Source: Cerrena zonata (Eukaryota; Basidiomycota; Agaricomycetes; Polyporales; Cerrenaceae). From it: 64,000 nucleotides of DNA. Under the pieces are notes generated by a model. That model made no database searches and was not told the DNA's origin. It saw only the letters and a list, made by a program, of their open reading frames with translations. The stretch lies in NCBI GenBank assembly GCA_038087015.1, contig JASBNA010000112.1:1-64000 (forward strand), given 5' to 3'. Position numbers and translations under genes: made by a program. This document shows positions 8,817 through 19,582 of this stretch, in pieces. Each line of letters begins with the position of its first letter. Positions within the stretch are counted from its first letter, which is position 1.

Positions 8817-10946
8817 TTAATAGCCATCAGCAGCACCTCGTTTGCGCCAGTAGTCGCTAACTCCATTCCAGCCAAAACTCTCATTACTCTTGCTAATTGC
8901 ATTCATTACCGTTAGTGCACCCAGTTGGGCAAACCCGTGACCCAACGCTTTAGTCATGGTATCGATTACTGAAGCGTTTTGGTGAGGAATAGAGTCTTCG
9001 AAAATGTCAAAGTCCTCCACCATGGCGTATTCAGGAATGAGCTGGTGGTGCAAGCGAGGATAGCTTATAGTGTTTAGTAAGGACTCGTTATTGTAGAAAA
9101 AACGGACGATACCTTGGAATACTGCGGTTGAAATCCTTGATCCTCCTGCGGCTCCAATGATCAATTTGATTTGATTTTGAGAGTCCTTGATGATCAGGGG
9201 AGTCATGGAGGATAATGGTCTTTTGTAAGGATGGATGTAGTTATGGATGGACGGGGTTAAATTGAATGCATTTCTAGTGAAAGGTAATGAGAAGTCGTCC
9301 ATTTCATCATTTAATATGATTCCCGTGTTATTATCATAAACCATACTACCAAATAATAAATTAACAGTAGTGGTCATGGATACTGCACCACCTTCCGAGT
9401 CGACAATAGAAAAATGTGAGGTGCCATGGGGTTTATTCAGTTCGAACTCTGGTTCATAATGTTTCCAAGGAAATGTTTGAAAATCACTATATTTATTATT
9501 TTCTAGTAAATTAGTCGACCATTCTTCTCCACTGAATTTTTCAACTAATTTATTGAAGTAGGTGCTGTTCAAATCACCCAAGTAAGTTCGAGTTGATGAA
9601 ATCCATTTCATTGATTCGATTATGCGATGGACTTCAAGGATTTCTTTGGTGACTTTTTTAGGTAATGATTTAATTTGATCAATTGGAAATTTTTTTTGTA
9701 GATTTGAATAATAATTGATCCCACTAATCAAAGATAACCCCGAGCTAGTACCCAGACTTGTATATATGGTCAAGTTTTGATTTGATAATTCAAAGTTGTA
9801 TTTTATAGCAGATGTAATATTAGTTTTATATGCTGCAAAATCATCTTTAGTAAGAATACCACCTAATTTTTGAGAAGTTTCAACTAGGGATTTAGCAATT
9901 GGACCATTGGGATCATAGAAAATATCACTTGACCCATTCTCAGCAATTAGTCTCAAAGTTGAAGCTAAATTGGGTCTTTTGATGATATCGCCAGTTTCTA
10001 CCAAGTCCCGATGCTTGATTGGATCATTATAGATGAAATCCCAATTTTCTTCTAATACAGAGGCAATTGGGAATACAAGAGAAGTCATTTTATTCAAGCT
10101 TCTAATCCAAATTTCACTTGCTTCCCAGCCTTTCATATTCAATTCAATTACTGGATCAAGCAATTGTTTCCAGCTCAAGATTCCACTTCCATGAAGGTTA
10201 TATAAATCGTTTAGTCCTTTTAATTCCCCAGGAATTGCATTGGCCAATCCGCCAAACTGGGCCAACAAAGGATAATGATCAAACATGTTCTTATATGCTT
10301 TCGACGGAGCCATTTCTCTGGCGTCGATACTGATGGTATCGTTTTGTTGCAGACTCACAATATAAGCCCCTCCTCCAATTCCGGACAGATGCAGATTAAC
10401 ACTACCTATACATAAGGCCACTGTTATAGCAGCATCAGCAGCGTTCCCTCCTTTGATCAAAATTTCTTTACCCATTGAAGAACAGATGGGGACGTCACTA
10501 GAAACCATGGCATTCGCACCATAACGAGAATGGTTCTTATCGGGAGCCAAGCTCGGTCTACCTATTTTGTCACCCACGGGATCAGTATAATCATTAATCA
10601 GAAAATTGAATCCCGATTCAAAATTCTGATAATTAAAACTAAATTTATAATCAATGTTTAAGAAAAATGGGTAGATTGTAAATGCAATCGCCAATAAAAA
10701 TATACCGTATCCTAGTATCACCATGGTCTTCCTAACAAACCTATTGGGTAAATGCTGTGTCGGAGGTGGTTTTGGTATGGCGTATTCATCTCGGTGGAAA
10801 TCATCCAATTTAGAGTACATCTCTCCATCCAATTTGGAGTACATATCCAAGATCGAGTAATCATCGACTGAATCTTCTTCAAGCTTAGAATAGTCCATTT
10901 TGGTTCCCATCTTGCAATCGACTAGCCACCATTTACCAAACACCAT
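8817..10946 (-). CDS. ECM38: Gamma-glutamyltranspeptidase (glutathione hydrolase), membrane-anchored
   Basis: 709 aa. Removes the gamma-glutamyl group of glutathione, a step in vacuolar glutathione and sulfur recycling. Residues 74-96 form one membrane anchor (type II topology), followed by the lumenal enzyme. The conserved large-subunit start SDVPICSSMGKEILIKGGNA is at about 150-169. The autoprocessing and catalytic threonine is predicted at Thr509 in HGTSHFSIVD. The downstream NDEMDDFS and IGAAGGSRI motifs are present, so the enzyme looks intact. The cytoplasmic tail has three YSKL-type repeats (about 19-48). The annotated ATG lies only 4 bp downstream of a TATATATATA element, so translation may really begin at Met13 (10910) or Met17 (10898). 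TCACGTGA lies about 120 bp upstream and suggests Cbf1-type sulfur control. Confidence 0.9.
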   Translation of the reverse strand: MVFGKWWLVDCKMGTKMDYSKLEEDSVDDYSILDMYSKLDGEMYSKLDDFHRDEYAIPKPPPTQHLPNRFVRKTMVILGYGIFLLAIAFTIYPFFLNIDYKFSFNYQNFESGFNFLINDYTDPVGDKIGRPSLAPDKNHSRYGANAMVSSDVPICSSMGKEILIKGGNAADAAITVALCIGSVNLHLSGIGGGAYIVSLQQNDTISIDAREMAPSKAYKNMFDHYPLLAQFGGLANAIPGELKGLNDLYNLHGSGILSWKQLLDPVIELNMKGWEASEIWIRSLNKMTSLVFPIASVLEENWDFIYNDPIKHRDLVETGDIIKRPNLASTLRLIAENGSSDIFYDPNGPIAKSLVETSQKLGGILTKDDFAAYKTNITSAIKYNFELSNQNLTIYTSLGTSSGLSLISGINYYSNLQKKFPIDQIKSLPKKVTKEILEVHRIIESMKWISSTRTYLGDLNSTYFNKLVEKFSGEEWSTNLLENNKYSDFQTFPWKHYEPEFELNKPHGTSHFSIVDSEGGAVSMTTTVNLLFGSMVYDNNTGIILNDEMDDFSLPFTRNAFNLTPSIHNYIHPYKRPLSSMTPLIIKDSQNQIKLIIGAAGGSRISTAVFQGIVRFFYNNESLLNTISYPRLHHQLIPEYAMVEDFDIFEDSIPHQNASVIDTMTKALGHGFAQLGALTVMNAISKSNESFGWNGVSDYWRKRGAADGY

Positions 10947-10950
10947 TCCT

Positions 10951-10960
10951 TATATATATA
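10951..10960 (-). promoter_or_regulatory. TATA element abutting the first ECM38 ATG
   Basis: A perfect (TA)5 stretch ends 4 bp before the first ATG. If it is the functional TATA box, the mRNA would start inside the annotated reading frame and favour an internal start codon. Confidence 0.5.
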
Positions 10961-11062
10961 GGTGTTGCTAACTATTGATGAAATGGTTATCAGCAGTGTG
11001 GATTAGCAATAGGCGACTCCACGGCTCGGTTGTACTGTGAAACATTCAGATAAGATAAACGG

Positions 11063-11070
11063 TCACGTGA
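11063..11070. promoter_or_regulatory. Palindromic TCACGTGA (Cbf1-type) site upstream of ECM38
   Basis: Perfect palindrome with the CACGTG core recognised by Cbf1/E-box factors; flanking T and A fit the sulfur-gene version. It sits in the divergent ECM38/BUL1-like intergenic region, about 120 bp from the ECM38 ATG. Regulation of ECM38 by sulfur status is inferred. Confidence 0.55.
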
Positions 11071-11082
11071 TCAACAACAAAA

Positions 11083-11094
11083 ATGTACGGGTGT
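11083..11094 (-). promoter_or_regulatory. Rap1-consensus-like element
   Basis: The minus strand reads ACACCCGTACAT, which matches the budding-yeast Rap1 consensus ACACCCRTACAY. It lies 13 bp from the TCACGTGA palindrome. Binding in this species is not shown by sequence alone. Confidence 0.4.
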
Positions 11095-11503
11095 ATCTCC
11101 TCGAACAAACACCCCGACACCACAGAAAAAAATGTACTGGTCTTTGAGATTTGTTTTTACGGCAATTTACTGCGAAAATTTGTCGTATTGCCCCAAAAAC
11201 TCACAAAAGCTGAAAAGAATGGGAAAATAGTTGTGAAAAAAAAGAAAGAATGTCAAAAAAATGCCTTATGATTGAACCACTACAGTGGATGCCATACTTT
11301 TGTCTGAACAAAGGCTTGCCGCGTAGCTGTTGATTGTTTAAGATAATTAGAGCAGATCCCAGTTTAGACCGTGGGTGTGCGTGTGGACTAGGCCCAACCG
11401 TTTGTAATCTCATCTCATCGCCAGACCATCTAACCTTTCCACGGTGTTGATACTTTACTGCAGTGGAGTTTGGAGTGCAGTTGGTATTACGGTGTCCTAC
11501 AGT

Positions 11504-11543
11504 ATTGCGAGTTTGTATTACAGGATTGCGAGTTTGTATTACA
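11504..11543. repeat. 19-bp direct repeat pair upstream of the first BUL1-like gene
   Basis: ATTGCGAGTTTGTATTACA occurs twice (11504-11522 and 11525-11543), exactly repeated with a 2-bp spacer. This is a recent 21-bp duplication in the divergent promoter region (10947-11964). That region otherwise holds only a T26 tract at 11799-11824 and short chance ORFs. Confidence 0.85.
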
Positions 11544-11798
11544 ATATTGCAATGGAGTAAACGAGGACTATTGTGTATTATGCTTGATAATGCAACACCA
11601 ACTGACTGTTTATCCTTCTTTCCTTCTTTCTTTTCTTTTCATTGTCCTTTTGTTATGTCTCTGGAAAGCTTAATATCTTTTTATGTAACCGGTCTTGTTC
11701 AGCACACCTCTTAAATTGCGTGCATCCCGTTAACCGCTTGTGGTATTGATTTTTCACTTTGATTAGTGAATCCGATTTTGATACTTCATTTCATTTCC

Positions 11799-11824
11799 TT
11801 TTTTTTTTTTTTTTTTTTTTTTTT
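11799..11824. promoter_or_regulatory. Poly(dT) tract, 26 nt
   Basis: Uninterrupted T26 about 140 bp upstream of the BUL1-like ATG at 11965. Such tracts usually mark nucleosome-depleted yeast promoters. Confidence 0.6.
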
Positions 11825-11964
11825 CAGTCTAATTTTTTTTTTTCTTTTCTCTTTTCTGCTTGTCTGATTCTTCTTATTCGTCTTTATTGGTCTTTATCTT
11901 TCTTTATCTTATCCGTCAATTCGAATTTATAGGAGCTGGTACAAAAGAGGTGGAAGTATATATA

Positions 11965-14526
11965 ATGCCTTTGATATCCAAGGAAGAGAAACAACGTCTC
12001 TTGAAAGACTTGAAACCTTTAGAAAATCATCAAAGAAATCGTGATAATCAACTAATCAATAATATCTTACCATCTTACCATATGTTTGAGTCTACTATTC
12101 TGAAAAGTATGACCCCTTCTGATGAAAACTACCGGGTCGATCCTCCAGTTTATGAAGTGACTCCAGTCTCTTCTAATGTAAATACTCCTTCTCCATTATC
12201 GCCAATGCATTCAGCCAATGATGGCCATCCCCAAATGCCACCGAACAGCCTTGGTGGAATACGGTCCGATACGCCCTTATCAGATGGCTACCCTTTCCCA
12301 AACCTTCAATCAAACCCTTCTTCTATTAATGTGCAAGGTTCTGATTTACAGCCACAAAATTCAACTACTAATTCAGTTCTTTCAACTTTTAATGAAGAAC
12401 TGGCAGAAATTTGGGAAAATACCGTTTTGGCCAATGCCCATAAACTACCCAATCTCTCTGATTCTGATAATGGCTTTTCAAAAAATTTAAAACTTGACAT
12501 TAAAGTTACTGAATCCGTTTGTCAAAAGGGAGAAGAACCAACTATAATTGATCCTCAACAATACGAGTATAAACAGGGGGATTACATTCATGGTTATGTA
12601 ACTATTCAAAATACTTCTTCTGAACCAATACCCTTTGATATGGTTTATGTGGTATTTGAAGGTGCTCTTGTTGTTTTAGACAATAACATGGGGTTGATTG
12701 ATAGTCAGCATCCTTTAACTGTTTATAAATTTTTGAATATGCTTGATCTTTTCGCCTCCTGGTCTTATGCTAATATCGATCGTTTGGTTACCGATAATGG
12801 AGATCCTCATGATTGGTGTTTAGATGAAATCGATCCTTATGATAATACCGCTTTATCAATTGATGTTAAGCGATTTTTCCAACCAAATATAACTTATAAA
12901 AGATTTTTCTCTTTTAGAATCCCAGAAAAATTATTAGATGACTCTTGTGAAGTTCATAATTTTACAAAACATACCGAAATCCCTCCAAGTATTGGTGTTC
13001 TGAGAAATTTAACTTCAATTCCTTTAATGTATTTATCAAATACTGCCGATAAGAATGATCGTAAGTTGAAAGATTTTTCCTTTATTGATACTTATATCAA
13101 TTATAGTGTTGATGCTAGAATAATTGGTAAAGCTTCAGAGTATAAATTTAAACCGAAAAGACCTTCAAAATTTAGAGATCAATACGTTATTGCTAAAGAA
13201 CTTCAATGTCCAATAAGAGTTATTCCAAATGCTTATCGTACAATTGATCAAATTGGTTCTAAAAATGAACAAGTTAGTTTGTTCTATCGTGCTTTTGTCG
13301 ATAGTATTAAAAATAAAATTTCTTATGGTATGGAATCTTTAGCTAATATTGATTCAAATAGACAAGTTATTTCCCCTTGGGATTCTTCAAATAATAGCAA
13401 TTCAACTCCAAATACTACCATGGATGACTTAAACACTAGTTTTTCATCATTAACCCCTCATTCATCATCAAATACTAGATTAAAACAATTATACGTGGTG
13501 GCTGACCATACTAATAAAGAAAATTTTAAAAAACAATTTAAAAAATTGCATCTTCAACGCTCTGAAAATAAAACCAACAACTCTAGTGGGTTAAATGATA
13601 ATGATTACGATGATAACGTGTATCAATACTTAACTCCTTACAAAAAAAAATCATTAACTGGTTCAACTAAAGTTATGGGAGTACTTTCCTTAACTACCCC
13701 AAAACAAGAATATACTACCCTCTATGTACCACCCATAAAATTTAGAAATCCCAATCAAAATTATGATACCAACTTATCAATACCTTTAGAAGTTGCATTT
13801 TTCTATGAACATGGGAATATCAAAGGTAAAAATAGTCCTCCAGAAATTAAAAATATCGATTGCGAATTAGTGGTACTTACCTTAAGATCTAAAAAACACG
13901 CTATTCCAGTCGAATTTAACCATGAAATGTGCTTCAAGGATAAAGTTATAATAAGTAGTGATAATGATGGTCACTCAACTAACATCCTCCTGAATTTTGC
14001 ATCTAATCATAATAAAAAAGATCCTGATACAAATAACTTTGATCAGATTGTCATTAAACCAATGCAAGATTATTATAAACAGATTTCTGACTTGATCAAA
14101 AAATTTGGCGAAGACCCAACTTTCAGAGTCGAAAGTCAATTATTCAAAGATTTGAAAGCTTTAGCCTTTTTACAATCAAAATATATCAATCTACCAATCT
14201 CCGATGTCAAATTTTATTCTCAAACTCAATCAAATCGTGGTGTTTATACAAATTTTTCAAATATTCCTTGGGATCATAGTAAATCAGAAACTAACGTAAA
14301 CTATTCAATTTATCAAAAGAAATTCGATATTGCAATTGACTTATCAAAATGCCATCCAAAGGGAACAGAACCCCTTAAAAATGGCAAATCTTGTTTCGAT
14401 AACTTTACTCTTGTTCCTAGTTTCCAAAATTGTCTCATGGCTAGATTCTACTACATCAAAGTTAACGTCAAAATGATTAATGGTGCCATTCTCACCTTGA
14501 ATGTTCCTTTGAATATCGAAAACTAA
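11965..14526 (+). CDS. Bul1-family arrestin-like adaptor of Rsp5 ubiquitin ligase, paralogue A
   Basis: 853 aa from the first ATG; the open frame reaches back to 11860 only through a TTG. Bul1-type proteins bind the HECT ligase Rsp5 through a PPxY motif and direct ubiquitylation and endocytic sorting of permeases. Here the PY motif is PPVY at residues 60-63, after a conserved ILPSYxMxxSTI block. The arrestin-like N domain includes QGDYIHGYVTIQN and FLNMLDLFASWSY, and the C-terminal Bul domain ends FTLVPSFQNCLMARFYYIKV. CTG at codon 46 aligns with Ser in both paralogues downstream. It is divergent from ECM38 and in tandem with paralogue B 0.9 kb away. Confidence 0.85.
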   Translation: MPLISKEEKQRLLKDLKPLENHQRNRDNQLINNILPSYHMFESTILKSMTPSDENYRVDPPVYEVTPVSSNVNTPSPLSPMHSANDGHPQMPPNSLGGIRSDTPLSDGYPFPNLQSNPSSINVQGSDLQPQNSTTNSVLSTFNEELAEIWENTVLANAHKLPNLSDSDNGFSKNLKLDIKVTESVCQKGEEPTIIDPQQYEYKQGDYIHGYVTIQNTSSEPIPFDMVYVVFEGALVVLDNNMGLIDSQHPLTVYKFLNMLDLFASWSYANIDRLVTDNGDPHDWCLDEIDPYDNTALSIDVKRFFQPNITYKRFFSFRIPEKLLDDSCEVHNFTKHTEIPPSIGVLRNLTSIPLMYLSNTADKNDRKLKDFSFIDTYINYSVDARIIGKASEYKFKPKRPSKFRDQYVIAKELQCPIRVIPNAYRTIDQIGSKNEQVSLFYRAFVDSIKNKISYGMESLANIDSNRQVISPWDSSNNSNSTPNTTMDDLNTSFSSLTPHSSSNTRLKQLYVVADHTNKENFKKQFKKLHLQRSENKTNNSSGLNDNDYDDNVYQYLTPYKKKSLTGSTKVMGVLSLTTPKQEYTTLYVPPIKFRNPNQNYDTNLSIPLEVAFFYEHGNIKGKNSPPEIKNIDCELVVLTLRSKKHAIPVEFNHEMCFKDKVIISSDNDGHSTNILLNFASNHNKKDPDTNNFDQIVIKPMQDYYKQISDLIKKFGEDPTFRVESQLFKDLKALAFLQSKYINLPISDVKFYSQTQSNRGVYTNFSNIPWDHSKSETNVNYSIYQKKFDIAIDLSKCHPKGTEPLKNGKSCFDNFTLVPSFQNCLMARFYYIKVNVKMINGAILTLNVPLNIEN

Positions 14527-15429
14527 TCCTACTCATACCCTTATTATACCTTCAATTCTTGTCTTGTATTCTGTTTTGTATATATTTATAATTTTTTAGC
14601 AGCCATTATTGTAGAACAGTCAAAAATATACCTCCGTACATTTTTGCTTTGAAAATAAAGGGTATCATGAGATTCATCCGTAGGTCATTCTGCGAAATGC
14701 CGTTACACCGTCTTTTCGATGCCTAAACAGAATAATCATTCACTTAAACCAACCTGCCCTTTATTAACTCTCAGACTCAAAGCTAAGTATAGACCCAAGC
14801 TCCCTCCTATCCTTACAGATCCGAAACCCGTCTCAACAACTCATTGAGTGAGGAAATTCGTTGTCGACTTCCCCAGCTTACTTGACGCCGAATACACTTT
14901 CAAAAGCATTCCTTTATTTACGCAACCAGTTGTGCTCTGTTATTCCTTATTTCGTCACAGAAACCACCATATTAGTGGTGAATCAATTCTCGTTAGAACA
15001 CATGGACTAAAGGCTGTCAACACTCTTTCAAGTATTTCAAAGAATCTTCATTTTTTCTTTTTTTTTTTTTTGCTTCTGTCGCTGGAATACTTCTTGCTCC
15101 CATAGGGACTTCTTTGAGACTCGTTTTTGATAAACTTCAATTCGAGCCGGTGTAGCTTTTTGATCCCATCAAATTCCCCTATTTTCAAGGTCTAGGGTTG
15201 TTATTTGTGGAAAACACAATACCATAGCAAAAAAAAAAAAATACACCAAAACGAACAAATCAACAAAAAAAAAAAAAAAAACTATATTGGGAAAGGACAG
15301 ACCTTCACTATATCAAGAAGCTTACAAATTGCGGTTATTAGTCTCAATTATTTCACCTTTTCCCTAAGTCAAATTTTTTTTTGCATAATTGGGTCAGGTA
15401 CCTAAGACCTAAATCCTAGAATTACACAA
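14527..15429. other. Intergenic region between BUL1-like paralogues A and B
   Basis: About 900 bp. The first 150 bp hold TA-rich sequence likely to be the terminator of paralogue A, and two poly(A) tracts (about 15229-15241 and 15264-15280) mark the promoter of paralogue B. ORFs at 14848-15105 and 15205-15405 are unlikely to be genes. No tRNA-like structure was found. Confidence 0.5.
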
Positions 15430-18034
15430 ATGAATAACCGTGGCTCAAATAGGTTCAACTTGAAGCTATCACATCTTTCACTTGATGACGGAAACCTGGA
15501 TAATCCAGTTCCTGCTTATGAAACGATCGATAATTTTACAAGCCCACTGTCTAAAAATGATCAAAAAAAGAAAGATGAAGAAGAAATCATCAATATATTA
15601 CCTTCTTATCAAATGTATCAGTCTACCATCTCAAAAAATATCACCCCATCTACTGAAGACTTAAGAACAGAACCTCCGCGCTATGAACTAACTCCACAAG
15701 CTTCTCAAGTTTCAACAGGCGGTTCTAGTGGTGAATATTTTGCCAGTGGTGGATCCGGTACATCTTTCCCAAGCTCCCCCGATCTTCCTTCTTCAAGGCG
15801 TCCATTTGAAACATCTCCTCATGATGATACAGTGGATGATTTCACTCGTTGGGAAGATACAATTTTGGCTAACTCCCATAAATTGAAAAGGCTCCCTTCT
15901 ATTAATAAAGAGGTTTCAAGATTAATTACCGTAAAGATTCATCTTACTGAACATATCGGTAAAATTGGTATTCCTCCCAATATACTAGACCCTTTGTCGG
16001 TGGAGTTCAAACAAGGTGATTGCATTTATGGATTTGTTACTGTAACAAATAATACTGAAAACCCCATTCCCTTTGATATGTTTAGTGTTGTTTTAGAAGG
16101 ATCCATAACATTTGGTGACAATCACCTCTCCACAATGAATCAACAGCCTCAAATGAGAAAATTTCTCAACATGTTTGATTTTAATGCATCTTGGAATGAT
16201 GGATGTTTGGATCGTTTGACTACAGATCATAATAACCCTCATTTCATTTATGGAAATATTATAGATCCAATCGATGGAACCTACACTCAGTTAGATCATC
16301 GTAAAATTTTCGAACCTTATAAAACATACAAAAAATTTTTCACTTTTAGACTTCCTGAAAAACTACTTGATAGTTCTTGTGAACATGGATTTGTGAAACA
16401 TCTTCAAATACCCCAAACATTGGGAACCTCTAAAAATGAAATTATAAGCAATTTACGTCAGAAATGGAAAGACGGTAATTATGATTCGCATTCATACTCA
16501 CATTCACATTTACATTCGAACCCCCTTTCTCAAACTCATTCACGTACGAATTCCCATACCAATTCCGCTGTTACTTCTCCAGCTTTATCTCCTTATCAAT
16601 CACCTAGTCATTCAACATTACCTTCCACTAACAACTCATCTGATCACTTATCAGCACTTCCTAGTAAAGTTGATGAACTAATGAAGCATGAATCCCATAA
16701 ACAAAAGCAAAAATACTCTTCAATAACTCAGGATTTTGCTTTCCCTGATGCCTCTATATCTTACTGTATTGGAGCCAGAGTCATTGGGAAAGCTTCGGAA
16801 TATGAAAGCTTATTTATGAAAAATTCTCATCCTCATCTTAACCCTGAACATGATGAATACGTTGTTGCAAATGAAGATAATGCATATCTTCGAGCTATTT
16901 TTACTACTCATTCTTCATTCGAGCTCAATAGATCTATGATTAATGAAGAAGCCAGGTTAATTTATGCTAATATGGTAAACAAGATTAATAATAAAATTGC
17001 TTTGGGTAGAGAATTATCATCTCGTCCTAGCGATGAAAGGACACCTTACAGTTCTGAAGGCAACTCTCTTCACAGTTCATCTTCGTTTTCATCACTCCAT
17101 CCAACACTGAGCGGTGCTGAATTATCAAAGATGCAACAGTCTTATTATACTAAGATAAGAAATTTGGATAGAGAAACTCATGCAGATCACCGAGAAAATG
17201 TTTATGAGGTTTTTTTACCTTATAAAAAGAAAACTATTATCGGATCCTCAAAAGTGATTGGTCTCGCTGCATTATCAACCCCTAAGACAGAATATATGAT
17301 AAATTATTTCCCATTACCCCAGTTTCGAAACCCTGAGGGTCCATTACCAAATACAAAAGTCACCATTCCTTTTGATTTGACTTTTCTTTATACGGATGGT
17401 CATCATCACACCGTTCCTGATTTCCGTAAAATATCAGTAGAGTTGGTTGCCCTCACCATCAAATCTAGAAGTATACCTATTCCAGTTGTGTTCCATCCAG
17501 ATATGTTGTTTGAAAATAAAAGTAGAGGAATCGATAATTTTGACATGGTTACAATTAAAAAGTTTCAAAAATACGCTGGTGAACTCTCTAAACTTATGAA
17601 GGAAGTAGGACCTGAGTCTCTTGAATTAGATAGAGATATTTTCCTTGATATTAAATCTTTGGCTAATCTTGCCTCTAAGTATGATCATCTCAAAATTCCC
17701 TAATTGCTCTGTTTCGAAGCCTCACTCTCATGATTGCGTATCTCATTTGAATCAGTTGGATTGGGAAACCGAATCAATCAAAACCACCGGTCATAATGGA
17801 GCTATTGAAGAGCAGTTAAAATTCAGTAAAAAATTTGATCTTCATGTCGATATTAAAGACGCTGTTTTGAATGGCCCTACGCCCCATGATTTCTGCCTTG
17901 TTCCAGATTTCCAATATTGCTTGATGTCCAGATTGTATTACTTGAAAGTTGATCTCAAATGCCCTAATGGAGATAAAGTGACTATTAAGATTCCACTTGT
18001 TTTGCAACGTCAAAGACAGCTAAGCGAAGAGTGA
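15430..18034 (+). CDS. Bul1-family Rsp5 adaptor, paralogue B (frame broken once)
   Basis: Frame 1 runs from ATG 15430 to a TAA at 17701-17703. The conserved C-terminal Bul domain (HDFCLVPDFQYCLMSRLYYL) continues in the +1 frame to 18034, giving about 867 aa in total. The PY motif is PPRY at residues 82-85. The arrestin-like core has QGDCIYGFVTVTN and FLNMFDFNASWND. A His/Ser-rich insertion (about residues 353-380) is unique to this copy. The break can be resolved by one surplus C in CCC at 17698-17700. Since the downstream frame is conserved over 110 codons, I read this as one functional gene with a sequence error rather than a pseudogene, though a recent mutation is possible. Confidence 0.75.
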
Positions 18035-18360
18035 GTGATCTTTCCTTGACTTCTATTCGTCAATGCTTTTTTTTTTTATTTCCCTTTGTTTACTTGTTTT
18101 CTTCTTTTTTTTTTTACGAAATAATGACACTATATAGATCTTTTCATTGATAAACCATTTATCGCTTATTTATTACTATCTTCACGTTTTTTGTAGTAGT
18201 ATTTCCTTAATTTTTTTGCAATTATTTTCTCTGATCGAAACACGACCCGAATTAGGAAAGTTCATGGCATCGCAGAGTTTTTTGAAAGATGTAAGACCGA
18301 TTGGTCAACAGATCTATGAAAGAAAGTTTATAAGGACTTTTAAAAGTTGATACTATAAAG
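18035..18360. other. Short intergenic region upstream of CNS1
   Basis: About 325 bp, T-rich on the plus strand with several T8-T9 tracts; serves as terminator of the preceding gene and promoter of CNS1. A 67-codon frame ending at 18350 has no recognisable product. Confidence 0.5.
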
Positions 18361-19510
18361 ATGGATGAATTAATATCAGAATGGGATAGAAGGAGATACA
18401 TACCTAAACCTGGTGAACCAGATTTGCCTCCACAATTATCTGATATGGCTGAAAAAACATCTGAAGATATCATGAAGGAGTTAAATCGTTTACCATTTTT
18501 CATGACAGAACTTGATGAAACAGACGGAGATGGTGGTGAAAATACAAATTTGGAAGCCTTGAAAAGTTTAGCATACGATGGAGAGCCCGATGAAATCGCC
18601 ACAAACTTCAAAAATCAAGGTAATGACTGTTTCAAAGCTAAACAATATAAGAATGCTATCACATACTACACTCAAGGTATTGAAGTGGAACACAACGTTA
18701 CTTCCTTAAAAGTTGCATTGCTTGTAAATAGAGCTGCTTGTAATTTGGAATTGAAAAATTTCAGAAGATGTATAGAAGATTGCAAACAAGTTTTATTATT
18801 AGATGATAAGAATGTGAAAGCTTGTTATAGATCCGGTAAAGCCTTCTTAGCAGTTTCAAGATTTGAAGAAGCAAAAGCCATTTTAGAATATGGTTTGGCA
18901 ATTGATCCAGAAAACAAACCAATGAAAGATACTTTGGACCAAACAATCAAGAAACAAAAGCAAATTAATGATGCCATAGAACGTAAAGAGCGTGAGGACT
19001 AAAGAAGCCGAGATGAAGAAGACGATTTTGGTCAATGCTGTTAAATTGAGACACATGCGTGTTTTAAAAGCTTCTAGACCTGCTGAACTACTCGAAGAAG
19101 CTGAAATACGATTGGAAGATCCCCTTGACCATGAATCCCAATTAATATTCCCAGCCATGATATTATATCCTACTATTGATGAGTTTGATTTTGTTGCAGA
19201 AATCAGTGAATTATCTACTCCTCAAGAAATTTTAGAATTAATAATGAATAGACCTAAAGAATGGTTTGAAAATCCAAAACATAAGAGTTTTGCTCTTGTC
19301 AAAAAACTTCAATGCTTTATGGAAACAGAAGCAGGTGGCTTGGTGAAGATTGGTAAGAATGCTCCAATAAACAATGCTTTGATGTCTGACAAAGCCAAGG
19401 CCCCTCTTTTTGATAATGCATTGAGATTATACGTTGTTCCAAAAGACGACGTTGAAGGTTGGTTGAAAACCTGGAATAAAGAGGCTGCTTTGAAGAAACG
19501 TAATTTATAA
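18361..19510 (+). CDS. CNS1: Cns1 TPR co-chaperone of Hsp90/Hsp70 (frame broken once)
   Basis: Two abutting frames together give about 382 aa, matching the length of budding-yeast Cns1 (385 aa). The N-terminal part holds a three-TPR domain at about residues 80-200 (NFKNQGNDCFKAKQYKNAI, LLVNRAACNLELKNFRRCI, VKACYRSGKAFLAVSRFEEA). The C-terminal wheel domain, ending WLKTWNKEAALKKRNL, is in the +1 frame. The first frame stops at TAA 19000-19002. Removing one base, for example from GG at 18996-18997, restores a lysine/glutamate-rich linker. Family knowledge: Cns1 is essential, binds the Hsp90 C-terminus and supports eEF2 folding, so a real null allele is unlikely. Confidence 0.85.
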
Positions 19511-19582
19511 GTAATGAAAATAATATATTTATAATACAATGATAATATACAGAGATTAAAATGAAATTTATCACACAAAATA

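Noticed and set aside
11860..11964. Extended N-terminus of BUL1-like paralogue A
   Set aside because: The extension begins with TTG, lies directly after a poly-T tract and has no counterpart in the paralogues. ATG 11965 is the first ATG.
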